Shown in pieces: positions 33,674 to 42,247 of a stretch of 64,000 nucleotides of DNA. How positions within the stretch are numbered: the stretch's first letter is position 1; every line of letters starts with the position of its first letter. Below the pieces are notes generated by a model. It was not told the origin of the DNA, did not search any database, and saw only the letters and a list, made by a program, of their open reading frames with translations. The position numbers and the translations under genes are program-made. The stretch comes from Marinibaculum pumilum (GTDB lineage Bacteria > Pseudomonadota > Alphaproteobacteria > Ferrovibrionales > Ferrovibrionaceae): the NCBI RefSeq assembly GCF_042646425.1, contig NZ_JBHRTR010000018.1:20427-84426 (forward strand). The letters run 5' to 3'.

Positions 33674-34640
33674 GGTCCATGCCTGGCTGGAGGAGCCGGG
33701 CGCCCTGCAGGTTGAGGATGTGCCCGTGCCGGAGCCCGGCCCGGGCCAGGTGCGGATCCAGGTCGCGGCCTGCGGCGTCAACTTCGCCGACACCCTGATC
33801 GTGCGGGGCCGCTACCAGGTGCGTCCCGCCCTGCCCTTCTCGCCCGGCTTCGAGTTCGCCGGCACCGTCGACGCGCTGGGCGACGGCGTCACCGACATCC
33901 GCCCGGGCGACCGGGTGGCGGCGCGCGCGCCGCATGGCGGCTATGCCGAATATGCCCTGGCGCCTGCAGCCGCCCTGTTCCCGCTGCCGGACGGCATCGC
34001 CTTCGAGGAGGCCGCCGCCATGCCGGTGGCCTATGGTACCGCCGCCTACGCCCTGCGCGACCGCGGCCGCCTGGTCCCCGGCGAAACAGCGCTGATCCTG
34101 GGCGCGACCGGCGGGGTGGGCCTGGCGGCCCTGCATGTGGCGAAGGCGGCCGGCGCGACCGTGCTCGCGGCGGTGGGCGGTCCGGCAAAAGCCGAGGCCG
34201 CGCTGGCGGCGGGCGCCGACATCGCGATCGACTATGACGGGGCGGTCCCGTTGAAGGACCAGGTCCGCGAACGGACCGGCGGCCGCGGCGTCCATCTCGT
34301 CTACGACCCGGTCGGCGGCGACATGCTGGACGAGGCGATGCGGGCCACCTGCTGGGGCGGCCGCTACCTGATCGTCGGCTTCGCCGCAGGGCGGATCCCG
34401 GATGTCCGCGGCAACCTGGCCCTGATCAAGGGGATCGAGGTGATGGGCATCAACTGGCCTGCCTTCGCCCAGGAGGAACCGCGGGCGAGCCGCGCCCTGC
34501 TGGCCGGCTGCTTCGCCGACCGTCTTGCCGGCCGCCTGCCGCCGATGCCGGTGGAGACGCGGCCGCTGGCCGAGGCGCCGTCGGCGCTGGCCGATATCGC
34601 CGCGCGGCGGGTGCGCGGCAAGCTCGTCCTGCAGCCCTGA
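33660..34640 (+). CDS. Quinone oxidoreductase-like (zeta-crystallin type) MDR protein
   Basis: 326 residues. Medium-chain dehydrogenase/reductase without the structural zinc Cys cluster: VPEPGPGQVRIQVAACGVNFADTLI, FSPGFEFAGTVDALGDGV, then the NADPH loop ALILGATGGVGLAALHVAKAAG and FAAGRIPDVRGNLALIKGIEV. This matches the NADPH:quinone oxidoreductase/QOR2-like branch. Typical reactions are reduction of quinones or 2-alkenals. Its ATG follows the tandem-repeat mini-frames. The acetyl-CoA hydrolase/transferase gene starts 12 bp downstream, suggesting one operon. Confidence 0.88.
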   Translation: MKAVMVHAWLEEPGALQVEDVPVPEPGPGQVRIQVAACGVNFADTLIVRGRYQVRPALPFSPGFEFAGTVDALGDGVTDIRPGDRVAARAPHGGYAEYALAPAAALFPLPDGIAFEEAAAMPVAYGTAAYALRDRGRLVPGETALILGATGGVGLAALHVAKAAGATVLAAVGGPAKAEAALAAGADIAIDYDGAVPLKDQVRERTGGRGVHLVYDPVGGDMLDEAMRATCWGGRYLIVGFAAGRIPDVRGNLALIKGIEVMGINWPAFAQEEPRASRALLAGCFADRLAGRLPPMPVETRPLAEAPSALADIAARRVRGKLVLQP

Positions 34641-34652
34641 GCGGCAGAGGTC

Positions 34653-35930
34653 ATGACCGCACCAATCACGGCGGAGCGCATCCCGGAGCTCCTGAAACCG
34701 GGCATGCGGGTCTTCGTGTCCGGCTGCCTGGGCGAATCCGCCACCATCCGCAGGGCCCTGCAGGCGGCACCGGAGGCGGCACGCGGCGTCACCTTCTGCG
34801 GCGTCCTGGTCCCTGGACTGTCGGACACGGACTATGCCGCGCTGCATCCGGAGGCGGAGGGCGAGAGTTTCTTCCTGCCGCCCTGGCAGCGGGACAGTTT
34901 CGACGCAGGGCGGCTGCGCCTGCTGCCGCTGAACTACAGCGCGATCCCGGACTATCTGGAGAACGGGCCGCGGTTCGACCTGGCGATCGTGCAGGTCGCG
35001 GCCGACGGCACGGCCGACCACGGCTTTGGCGCCTGCGCCGACTTCCAGCCCTATGCGCTGCGCAACTGCGACCGGGTCCTGGCGCACCTCAACCCGCGGC
35101 TGCCGGCGACACGCGGCCATGACCGCCTGCCCGCGGCACGGATCGACTGGCTGCTGGAGGCGGAGGAGGCATTGCCGGACTTCCCGGATGCGGCGCCCAA
35201 TCCGGTCCAGCAGGCCATCGCCCAAAACTGTGCGACCCTGATCCGTGACGGCGACGTGATCCAGATCGGCATCGGCAAGGTGCAGTCGGCGATCCTGCAG
35301 GCGCTGTCGGGGCATCGCGACCTGGGCTTTCATTCCGGCCTGGTGACCGACGCAGCCTGGCAGCTGGTCGAGAGCGGCGCGATCACCGGTGCGCGACGCA
35401 ACGTGGATCGCGGGCTGCTGGTGGCCGGTTCCGCCGCCGGGACGGCTGCGCTCTACCGCGGCCTGTCGGCGGATTTCGTCGAGATCCGCCCCGTCCGGCG
35501 CACCCACATGGTGACCGAGGTCGCGCGGATCGAGAACTTCGTCTCCCTGAACGGGGCGCTGGAGGTCGACCTGTTCGGCCAGGTCAATTCGGAGCTGGTC
35601 GATGGCCGCTTCTTCAGCGGCGTCGGCGGCTTCAACGATTTTGTGCGCGGCGCGCGCCTGTCGCCCGGCGGCCGCTCCATCGTCGCGCTGCCGGCCGCCC
35701 TGCGCGGCGGCGGCAGCCGGATCGTGGCGAGCCTGTCCGGCGCTGGGCGGCCGGCGGCGCCGCTGACCGGCGCACGGGCGGACAGCGACATCGTCGTGAC
35801 GGAGTTCGGGGTTGCGGACCTGCGGCATCTCGACCTGGACGGCCGCGCGGCCGCACTGATCGCGATCGCCCCGGAATCCGCACGCGAGACGCTTTCCCGT
35901 GCCTGGCAGGCGATGCGCCGGGCGCTGTGA
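34653..35930 (+). CDS. Acetyl-CoA hydrolase/CoA-transferase family protein
   Basis: 425 residues. Family features: MRVFVSGCLGESATI near the N-terminus, NYSAIPDYLENGPRFDLAIVQV, DGDVIQIGIGKVQSAI, FHSGLVTDAAW, NGALEVDLFGQVNSEL and a GVGGFNDFVRGA block. The N-terminal domain and the C-terminal AcetylCoA_hydro_C domain are both present. Members transfer CoA between acetyl-CoA and carboxylates such as 4-hydroxybutyrate, or hydrolyse acetyl-CoA. It follows the quinone oxidoreductase with a 12-bp gap. The true acceptor cannot be read. Confidence 0.87.
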   Translation: MTAPITAERIPELLKPGMRVFVSGCLGESATIRRALQAAPEAARGVTFCGVLVPGLSDTDYAALHPEAEGESFFLPPWQRDSFDAGRLRLLPLNYSAIPDYLENGPRFDLAIVQVAADGTADHGFGACADFQPYALRNCDRVLAHLNPRLPATRGHDRLPAARIDWLLEAEEALPDFPDAAPNPVQQAIAQNCATLIRDGDVIQIGIGKVQSAILQALSGHRDLGFHSGLVTDAAWQLVESGAITGARRNVDRGLLVAGSAAGTAALYRGLSADFVEIRPVRRTHMVTEVARIENFVSLNGALEVDLFGQVNSELVDGRFFSGVGGFNDFVRGARLSPGGRSIVALPAALRGGGSRIVASLSGAGRPAAPLTGARADSDIVVTEFGVADLRHLDLDGRAAALIAIAPESARETLSRAWQAMRRAL

Positions 35931-36016
35931 CCAGGACCTGCTCCCAACGGATCGTTTACCAATCCGAAATCCCCTGCCACTAGTGTCCATTCCACAGTGT
36001 GGATGCGGGGATAGTG

Positions 36017-37693
36017 ATGGCCGACAAGCTGGCTGTGCTGCAAGCACAGCGCGATCGTTTCCTGGCCTTTTCCTTTGCGGCTGCGGATCTTCTGCTGGAG
36101 GTCGATTCCGTGGACGGGATCGCCTATGCCAGCGGCGCGACCATGAAGCTGCTGGGCCGCGAGGCGACCGACCTGCAGGGCGGCAGCTTCCTCGACACCG
36201 TCGCGCCGACCGATCGCGCCCTGGTGAAGGCGGCCGTCCGGGACATGGGGCCGGGCAAGCGGCTGCCGACTCTCAACGTGCAGCTGGCCCATGGCAACGG
36301 AGCCCTGCGGGCCTGGGTGAACGGCTATCGCATGCCGATGGCGGACGGCCGCGCCTATATCGCGATGAGCACCGCGGAGCGCTTCCGGCAGCGCGTGCCG
36401 CAGGACGGGGCGCGCGACGGCCAGAGCGGCCTGCTCGACGGGGAGGCGCTGACCCAGGCGCTGGCCCGCGCGGTGGAGAGCGGGGCCACGGAAAATGGCA
36501 GGGAGATGCTCACCCTGCTGGAGGTCGAGGGGCTGGACGGGCTGGGGCAGCGGCTCGCCCCGGCTGCCTTCCAGAACCTGATGAGCGAGATCGGCGGCTT
36601 CCTCCGCCTGCAGAGCGGCGGCCGCGACCTGGCCGGGCGCCTGGGCGAAAGCCGCTTCGGCGTCGTCCACGAGGGCGGCGACGGCCGTTCCATCGAGGCC
36701 CGGATCGCGCAGATGACCCGCGATGCGGACCCGGACGGCAACGGGTTGTCGGTCGTCGCAACCGACATGGCGATGGACGCGCCGGCCCTGACGCCGGCGG
36801 AAGCGGCACGCGCCGTCATCCACACCCTGAAGCAGTTCGAGAAGCTGGGCGCCAAGGGTGTCCCCAACGGGGACCTGGCCAGTGCCTTCCACGACCTGCT
36901 GAACGGCACCATCGCCAAGCTCGCCGACTTCAAGCAGATCCTGTCGCAGAACGCCATCGACCTGGTCTACCAGCCGATCGTCGGGCTGAACGACGGCCAG
37001 CTGCACCATTATGAGCTGCTCGCCCGCTTCCGCGACGGCCGCAAGACGTTCGAATACATCAATTTCGGCGAGAGCATGGGCATGAACGCCCAGCTCGACC
37101 TGCTGGTCACCCGACGCGCGATCGAGGACCTGACCACCGACTTCGATGGCACGAAGCTGTCGCTGGCGGTGAACCTGTCGGGCAATTCTCTGCAGGATGC
37201 CGGCTTCACCCAGACCCTGCTGGAACTGCTGCGCGATCACGGCAAGCTGTCCGGGCACCTGCTGTTCGAAGTCACGGAATCGGCGGAGATCAACGACCTT
37301 GCCGGCGTGAACGAGGTGCTGCAGGACATCCGCGCGATGGGGTTCGAGGTCTGCCTGGACGATTTCGGCGCCGGCGCCGCCTCGTTCCAGTACCTGCAGG
37401 CGCTGAATGTCGACTTCGTCAAGATCGATGGCGCCTATGTCCACCGCCTCGCGGATTCCGCCCGCGACCGCCACATGCTGGCGGCGATCACCGCCATGTG
37501 CGCCGACCTCAAAGTCGGGGTGATTGCCGAAATGGTGGAGACCGAGGAGCAGGTCCGCCTGCTGCGCGAACTGGGCGCCACCCACGCCCAGGGTTATCTG
37601 TTCGGCAAGCCCGCCGCCGAGCCAGCCGGTGTCGAACGCCGCACGGCCGGCCGGGTCGGCCGCCGCTCCGGCGCCCGCGAACTCTGGGCCTGA
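36017..37693 (+). CDS. PAS / degenerate GGDEF / EAL domain protein (c-di-GMP phosphodiesterase)
   Basis: 558 residues from ATG with GCGGGGATAGTG upstream. The N-terminal about 115 residues are PAS-like (FSFAAADLLLEVDSVDGIAY). A degenerate GGDEF-like domain (about 125-250, with GRLGESRFGVVHE) lacks the GGDEF motif. The C-terminal EAL domain has the catalytic set: HHYELLARF (EAL changed to ELL), LAVNLSGNSL, LLFEVTESAE, CLDDFGAGAASFQYLQAL, VKIDGAYVH, AEMVETEEQ and GYLFGKP. So it is a probable active phosphodiesterase that lowers c-di-GMP, with sensory input from PAS. Convergent with the flavoprotein reductase gene. Confidence 0.87.
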   Translation: MADKLAVLQAQRDRFLAFSFAAADLLLEVDSVDGIAYASGATMKLLGREATDLQGGSFLDTVAPTDRALVKAAVRDMGPGKRLPTLNVQLAHGNGALRAWVNGYRMPMADGRAYIAMSTAERFRQRVPQDGARDGQSGLLDGEALTQALARAVESGATENGREMLTLLEVEGLDGLGQRLAPAAFQNLMSEIGGFLRLQSGGRDLAGRLGESRFGVVHEGGDGRSIEARIAQMTRDADPDGNGLSVVATDMAMDAPALTPAEAARAVIHTLKQFEKLGAKGVPNGDLASAFHDLLNGTIAKLADFKQILSQNAIDLVYQPIVGLNDGQLHHYELLARFRDGRKTFEYINFGESMGMNAQLDLLVTRRAIEDLTTDFDGTKLSLAVNLSGNSLQDAGFTQTLLELLRDHGKLSGHLLFEVTESAEINDLAGVNEVLQDIRAMGFEVCLDDFGAGAASFQYLQALNVDFVKIDGAYVHRLADSARDRHMLAAITAMCADLKVGVIAEMVETEEQVRLLRELGATHAQGYLFGKPAAEPAGVERRTAGRVGRRSGARELWA

Positions 37694-37711
37694 GGCAGGC
37701 GCACCCGCCAC

Positions 37712-39022
37712 TCAGGATTTCGCCGCGGACAGCAACTCTTCCGTCGTCGTGAACTTCTCCCGCGGGGCAGGGTGTTCCGCCGCCGCGACCTCCGCCTCGT
37801 CGATGCGGCGCCAGGCGTCGAAATCCACCAGGTCGACCCCCGCCGCCTTCAGAAGCGGCAACAGCGCGGCGCGTCCCGGGCGGCCCTGCGGCGCCAGTTC
37901 CGCGGCGATGCGGTCGGCGCTGCGATAGGCCTCCGACTTGTTGGTGGCGATCGTGCCGGTCGGCCCGCGCGCCGCCCAGCCGGCGGCATAGAGCCCTTCG
38001 GCAATCAGCCCGTCATCGTTGCGGAAGCGCCCGCCATCGACCTCGAGCTGCTCCAGGGTCGGGCCCTGATAGCCGATGCAGGTCACCACCAGCTGCGCCG
38101 GCACCTCCAGCACCTCGTCGGTATCCACCGCCCGGTCGCCCTCCAGCCGGGTCCGGACGAAGCGCACCCCCGAGACATGGCCATCGCCCAGGACCGCCGC
38201 GGGCCGGGCGCGGAACAGGAACTCGATGCGCGCCGGCTTCGCCGGGTCGGGCTCGATCGCGGCGAGCCGGCCGAGGATTTCCATCGTCCGCTTCGGCTCG
38301 GTGCCTTCCGGCGGCAGCTCCGCCGGGTCGACCACCGGCACCGCCTGCGCCAGCTCGCTGAACTCCCGCAGCTCCGCCGGGCTGAACTTCACATGGGCGG
38401 CGCCGCGGCGGCCGGCGATCACCACCTTCCGCACGTTCGTGCGGGCCAGCACCTCGCGCACCGGTCGCGGCGCGTCGGTCGCGGCAAGCTCCTCCGGCGT
38501 GCGCACCAGCATACGCGCCGCATCGAGCGCGACATTGCCGTTGCCGATCACGACAGCCGTCTCGACCTTCGGCAGGTCGATATCCAGTTCCGTGAAATCG
38601 GGATGGGCGTTGTACCAGCTGCAGAAGCGCGCCGCGCCGGTGACCCCGGGCAGGCCGTCGCCCGGCAGGCCCAGCGGCCGGTCCAGCGGCGTGCCGGTGG
38701 CCAGCACGACAACGTCGTAGAAGTCGCGCAGCTGCGCGAGACTGACGTCGCGGCCGAGCTCGACATTGCCGATGAAGCGGGTGGCGGGATTCTGGAAGGC
38801 CTGTTCCAGCTTGCGAACGACATTCTTGGTCGTCCAATGGTCCGGCGCCACGCCGGACCGGATCAGGCCGTAGGGGGTGGGCAGGCGCTCGATCACGTCG
38901 AGCTCCACCGGCTCCACCAGCTTCAGGAGCTTTTCCGCGAGATAGAGGCCGGCAGGACCGCTGCCGACGATCGCGATCTTCGGGATCTTCTGCGACGCGC
39001 TACGCTGTACGCCAGCATTCAT
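37712..39022 (-). CDS. Ferredoxin/adrenodoxin-type NADPH reductase (FprA-like), box cluster
   Basis: About 436 residues, ATG at 39022, with GGGAGG 8 nt upstream inside a hairpin. Two dinucleotide-binding blocks are visible: FAD at IAIVGSGPAGLYLAEKLLKL and NADPH at AVVIGNGNVALDAARMLVRT. The GRRGAAHVKFSPAELREF block and the late TGTIATNKSEA segment match adrenodoxin reductase/FprA. It is last in the boxC-boxB run, 53 bp after boxB. FprA-type enzymes pass electrons from NADPH to ferredoxin or flavodoxin. With no boxA in the window and a flavodoxin gene just beyond boxR, I infer this feeds BoxB. A general ferredoxin reductase role remains possible. Confidence 0.85.
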   Translation of the reverse strand: MNAGVQRSASQKIPKIAIVGSGPAGLYLAEKLLKLVEPVELDVIERLPTPYGLIRSGVAPDHWTTKNVVRKLEQAFQNPATRFIGNVELGRDVSLAQLRDFYDVVVLATGTPLDRPLGLPGDGLPGVTGAARFCSWYNAHPDFTELDIDLPKVETAVVIGNGNVALDAARMLVRTPEELAATDAPRPVREVLARTNVRKVVIAGRRGAAHVKFSPAELREFSELAQAVPVVDPAELPPEGTEPKRTMEILGRLAAIEPDPAKPARIEFLFRARPAAVLGDGHVSGVRFVRTRLEGDRAVDTDEVLEVPAQLVVTCIGYQGPTLEQLEVDGGRFRNDDGLIAEGLYAAGWAARGPTGTIATNKSEAYRSADRIAAELAPQGRPGRAALLPLLKAAGVDLVDFDAWRRIDEAEVAAAEHPAPREKFTTTEELLSAAKS

Positions 39023-39030
39023 GAACGACA

Positions 39031-39061
39031 CCTCCCGCCGCCGGTTGACGGCGGCGGGAGG
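39031..39061 (-). promoter_or_regulatory. 12-bp hairpin that sequesters the ribosome-binding site of the reductase gene
   Basis: In the minus-strand transcript, CCTCCCGCCGCC and GGCGGCGGGAGG (both 12 nt, perfect pairing) are separated by a 7-nt loop. The GGGAGG ribosome-binding site of the reductase (ATG at 39022) is the end of the 3' arm. The boxB stop is 14 nt before the stem. Opening of the stem, or ribosomes arriving from boxB, would be needed for translation. Confidence 0.7.
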
Positions 39062-39075
39062 GCCGCGCCCCGGCT

Positions 39076-40503
39076 CTAGTTGGCCAGGTGGACGTACTCG
39101 TATTCCACCGGCAGATTGTTGATTCCCCGGTCCGGCGGGGCAATCCAGCTTGCCATCTTACCAGGATCGGTGACCTGCACCATGAGGCCGCGGACATGCT
39201 GGCGGTCGGCCTCGGTCGGCAGCCATTCGCCGGCCATCGCGGCATGCTTCTCCGGGTCGGTGAACTTGCCCTCCGGCGTGATCGGCAGGCCGGCCCAGGC
39301 GCCGATCTTGCGGTTGAACCGCTCGCTCGGCAGGGTCAGCTGGAAGTCCGCGCCGGCCTTCTCGATGGTCCGGTTCCAGCGCTTCACGCCGATCTCGCAG
39401 TCGCGGATATAGGCCGACCGGGTGATGTAGTTCATCGCGTTGCGGGTCGGCACCTCTTCCTCGTTGATCCCGCCCTTGCCGTCCGGCACCGGGATCTTCG
39501 TTACGGTGTCGGCCTCGACATGGTCCTCGTAGCGGGTCTCGTCCGGCCGGCCCTTCAGGCCGGCGGCGAAGGAGGTCGCGGCGTTCGACGAGATGTCGGC
39601 GCCGAACAGATCCAGCGAGGAAGAGAACCAGAAGTTCATGTAGCGCTGGATCGTGGGCAGGTCGATGCCGCCTGCGCGGCGTACCGCCGCCGGATCGTCG
39701 GTGCCCAGCTCCTTCATCAGCTCCAGGCAGCGCTTCACCACCCGGCCGATGCCGGTCTCGCCCACGAACATGTGGTGGGCTTCCTCGGTCAGCATGAACT
39801 GGCAGGTCCGCGCCAGCGGGTCGAAGCCGGATTCCGCCAGCGACTTCAGCTGGTACTTGCCATCCCGGTCGGTGAAGTAGGTGAACATGAAGAACGACAG
39901 CCAGTCGCTGATCGGCTCGTTGAAGGTGCCCAGGATCCGCGGATTGTCGCTGGAGCCGGAATGGCGGGCCAGCAGCAGCTCCGCCTCCTCGCGGCCGTCG
40001 CGGCCGAAATGGGCGTGCAGCAGGTAGACCATCGCCCACAGATGGCGCCCCTCCTCCACGTTCACCTGGAACAGGTTGCGCAGGTCGTAGAGCGACGGAC
40101 AGGTCAGGCCCAGCAGGCGCTGCTGCTCCACCGAGGCGGGCTCGGTATCGCCCTGGGTGACGATCAGCCGGCGCAGGGTGGCCCGATGCTCGCCCGGCAC
40201 CTGCTGCCAGGCCGGCTCGCCCATATTGTCGCCGAAGCCGATGCGGCGGTCCTCCACCCGGTCGGCCAGGAAGATGCCCCAGCGATAGTCCGGCATCTTC
40301 ACCGCGCCGTAGGTGGCCCAGCCCTTGGCATCCACCGAGGTGGCGGTGCGCAGGTAGACGTCGGCGGCCTGGAAGCCTTCCGGGCCCAGCTCCATCCACC
40401 AGTCCAGGAACTTCGGCTGCCAATGCTCCAGCGCGCGCTGCAGGCGGCGGTCGGAGCTCAGGTCAACGTTGTTGGGGATTCGCTCCTGATAGTTGATGGC
40501 CAT
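39076..40503 (-). CDS. boxB: Benzoyl-CoA 2,3-epoxidase, oxygenase component BoxB
   Basis: 475 residues. BoxB is the di-iron oxygenase that turns benzoyl-CoA into 2,3-epoxybenzoyl-CoA in the aerobic hybrid pathway. Di-iron ligand motifs are visible: E151-G-R-H154 in NVEEGRHLW and E240-E-A-H243 in TEEAHHMF, plus the long D-G-R-K-like interior RYEDHVEADTVTKIPVPDGK. The length and the C-terminus ending YEYVHLAN match BoxB. It begins 3 bp after boxC and is followed by the reductase with a hairpin between. Electrons must come from a reductase, normally BoxA, which I do not find here. Confidence 0.95.
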   Translation of the reverse strand: MAINYQERIPNNVDLSSDRRLQRALEHWQPKFLDWWMELGPEGFQAADVYLRTATSVDAKGWATYGAVKMPDYRWGIFLADRVEDRRIGFGDNMGEPAWQQVPGEHRATLRRLIVTQGDTEPASVEQQRLLGLTCPSLYDLRNLFQVNVEEGRHLWAMVYLLHAHFGRDGREEAELLLARHSGSSDNPRILGTFNEPISDWLSFFMFTYFTDRDGKYQLKSLAESGFDPLARTCQFMLTEEAHHMFVGETGIGRVVKRCLELMKELGTDDPAAVRRAGGIDLPTIQRYMNFWFSSSLDLFGADISSNAATSFAAGLKGRPDETRYEDHVEADTVTKIPVPDGKGGINEEEVPTRNAMNYITRSAYIRDCEIGVKRWNRTIEKAGADFQLTLPSERFNRKIGAWAGLPITPEGKFTDPEKHAAMAGEWLPTEADRQHVRGLMVQVTDPGKMASWIAPPDRGINNLPVEYEYVHLAN

Positions 40504-40506
40504 GGT

Positions 40507-42183
40507 TCACACCCTTTCCCAGTCGAATTTCGCACGGGAGCCCGAGCCGTAGCTCTGCAGGGCGCCCTCCTTGCCGACCGCGTTGGGCCGGTTGAAGATC
40601 CAGTTCTGCCAGGCCGTCAGGCGGCCGAAGATCTTGCTGTGCAGGCTTTCCCTGCCGCCGAAGCGGAGCGAGGCCTCCATGCCGGTCAGCGCGTCGGGGG
40701 ACAGCGAGGCCCGCTCCTCCACCGCGATGCGGACCTCGTCCTCCCAGTCGATATCGTCGGGGGCGAAGGTCACCAGCCCGGCATCCAGTGCCGCGGCAGC
40801 ATCCAGCAGCTTGCCGGCGCCGTTGCGCAGCGCATTCAGCTTTTCCTCGTCGCCGCCGAACCGGGTGGTCAGCCGGTCGACGCCGGTCGCCATCAGGTAG
40901 GTGCCGAAGTTCATCGGGCTGAGCGCGATCTGCGGCCCTTCGCCATCGCCCTCGTCGGCTTCCGACAGGTCCAGCATGTACGACCGGTCGGCGGCCAGCG
41001 CCGCCTCCAGGAAGGTGCCGGCGAAGGCGGAGCCCTCGTCGATCACCGCGATCAGGCTGCGGGAGGAGACGTCGAGCCGGCTTAAGGTGCGCTCCCAGAA
41101 GTTCACCACCTCGCGCACCAGCCAGAAGCCGGACTGCTCCGACAGGATCCGGTCCATTTCCAGCACCGCTTCGGCGCTGCCGCGGGAGGCGACGATCCAA
41201 GTGCCCAGCTCCAGATAGTTGGTGCGCAGCATCAGGATCGCATCGTCCAGCGCACGGGCCAGCGCCAGCGGGTACCAGTCGGCGCCCGCCGCCTGGATCG
41301 CCTCCGGCGTACCTTCGATCGCCCCTTCCGGCGCGTGCAGGACCAGTTTCGCGGTGCGCGCCTGTGCGTCGATCTCCACGTCCAGGTGCGGATAGTGCAG
41401 GCCGCTCTCGTCGATGCGCCGCTTCAGCGGGGTCAGGCGGATGCCTTCCGCGTCCGCCGGCCGGTCGCTCTGCGCCGCCAGCGCCGCGGCGCGCTCTGCC
41501 ACCAGGTCGGCGAACTTCGCCGGCGCGGCATAGCGGTCGACCAGGTTCCATTCCTTGGCGCGCTGCGCCCGGACGCCCTCCGACGTGGTGCAGAAGACAT
41601 CGGCCAGGTCGCGGCGCACGCGGCGCTTGTCCACCACCCGGGTCAGACCGCCGGTGCCCGGCAGGACGCCCAGCAGCGGCACCTCCGGCAGGCTGACGGT
41701 GGAGGAGCCGTCGTCGACCATCGCGATCTCGTCGCAGGCCAGGGCGACCTCGTAGCCGCCGCCGGCACAGGCGCCGTTCACGGCCGCCAGGAACTTCAGG
41801 CCGGACTTCGCGCTGGCCTGCTCCATGCCGTTGCGGGTCTCGTTGGTGAACTTGCAGAAGTTCACCTTCCAGCTGTGGGGCGAGGAGCGCAGCATGTAGA
41901 TGTTCGCGCCGGAGCAGAACATGCGCTCCTTCGCCGAGGTCAGCACGACCGTGCGGACTTCCGGATGCTCGAAGCGGATCCGCTGCAGGATGTCGTTGAG
42001 CTCGATATCGACACCGAGGTCGTAGGAATTGAGCTTCAGCACATAGCCGGGCCGCAGCCCGCCTTCCTCATCGACGTCGAGCTTCACCGTGGCCACCGGG
42101 CCGGCGAACTCCACCTGCCAGTGGCGATACGCCTCCGGATCGACGTCGAAGGTCACGATGTCGGTGCCAACGCGGCTATCCAT
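40507..42183 (-). CDS. boxC: 2,3-epoxybenzoyl-CoA dihydrolase BoxC
   Basis: 558 residues from ATG with GGAGGAGG upstream. BoxC opens the epoxide ring of 2,3-epoxybenzoyl-CoA to 3,4-dehydroadipyl-CoA semialdehyde plus formate. It has two enoyl-CoA-hydratase-like regions; the N-terminal one carries AAVNGACAGGGYEVALACDEIAMV and SLPEVPLLGVLPGTGGLTRV, and the C-terminal one carries SLIAVIDEGSAFAGTFLEAALAADR. The order boxC-boxB on one transcript is normal. The downstream aldehyde dehydrogenase BoxD is not in the window. A BoxR-type palindrome lies 21 bp upstream of the start. Confidence 0.95.
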   Translation of the reverse strand: MDSRVGTDIVTFDVDPEAYRHWQVEFAGPVATVKLDVDEEGGLRPGYVLKLNSYDLGVDIELNDILQRIRFEHPEVRTVVLTSAKERMFCSGANIYMLRSSPHSWKVNFCKFTNETRNGMEQASAKSGLKFLAAVNGACAGGGYEVALACDEIAMVDDGSSTVSLPEVPLLGVLPGTGGLTRVVDKRRVRRDLADVFCTTSEGVRAQRAKEWNLVDRYAAPAKFADLVAERAAALAAQSDRPADAEGIRLTPLKRRIDESGLHYPHLDVEIDAQARTAKLVLHAPEGAIEGTPEAIQAAGADWYPLALARALDDAILMLRTNYLELGTWIVASRGSAEAVLEMDRILSEQSGFWLVREVVNFWERTLSRLDVSSRSLIAVIDEGSAFAGTFLEAALAADRSYMLDLSEADEGDGEGPQIALSPMNFGTYLMATGVDRLTTRFGGDEEKLNALRNGAGKLLDAAAALDAGLVTFAPDDIDWEDEVRIAVEERASLSPDALTGMEASLRFGGRESLHSKIFGRLTAWQNWIFNRPNAVGKEGALQSYGSGSRAKFDWERV

Positions 42184-42203
42184 CACTGCCTCCTCCCAAG
42201 GAA

Positions 42204-42221
42204 TATGCACTATTGTGCATA
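42204..42221 (-). promoter_or_regulatory. BoxR/BzdR-type operator in front of boxC
   Basis: TATGCAC (42204-42210), 4 nt, GTGCATA (42215-42221): a near-perfect palindrome containing TGCA-N6-TGCA. From memory, BzdR/BoxR regulators of benzoyl-CoA pathways bind sites built from TGCA repeats, so this is the likely operator that represses boxC transcription until benzoyl-CoA is present. It lies between the boxR stop (42248) and the boxC start (42183). Confidence 0.7.
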
Positions 42222-42247
42222 ATCAGACCAAAAAATTGCAATATGAT

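Noticed and set aside
33642..36047. 801-codon open frame on the minus strand opposite the quinone oxidoreductase and CoA-transferase genes
   Set aside because: Antisense to two genes with clear family motifs; no family of its own.
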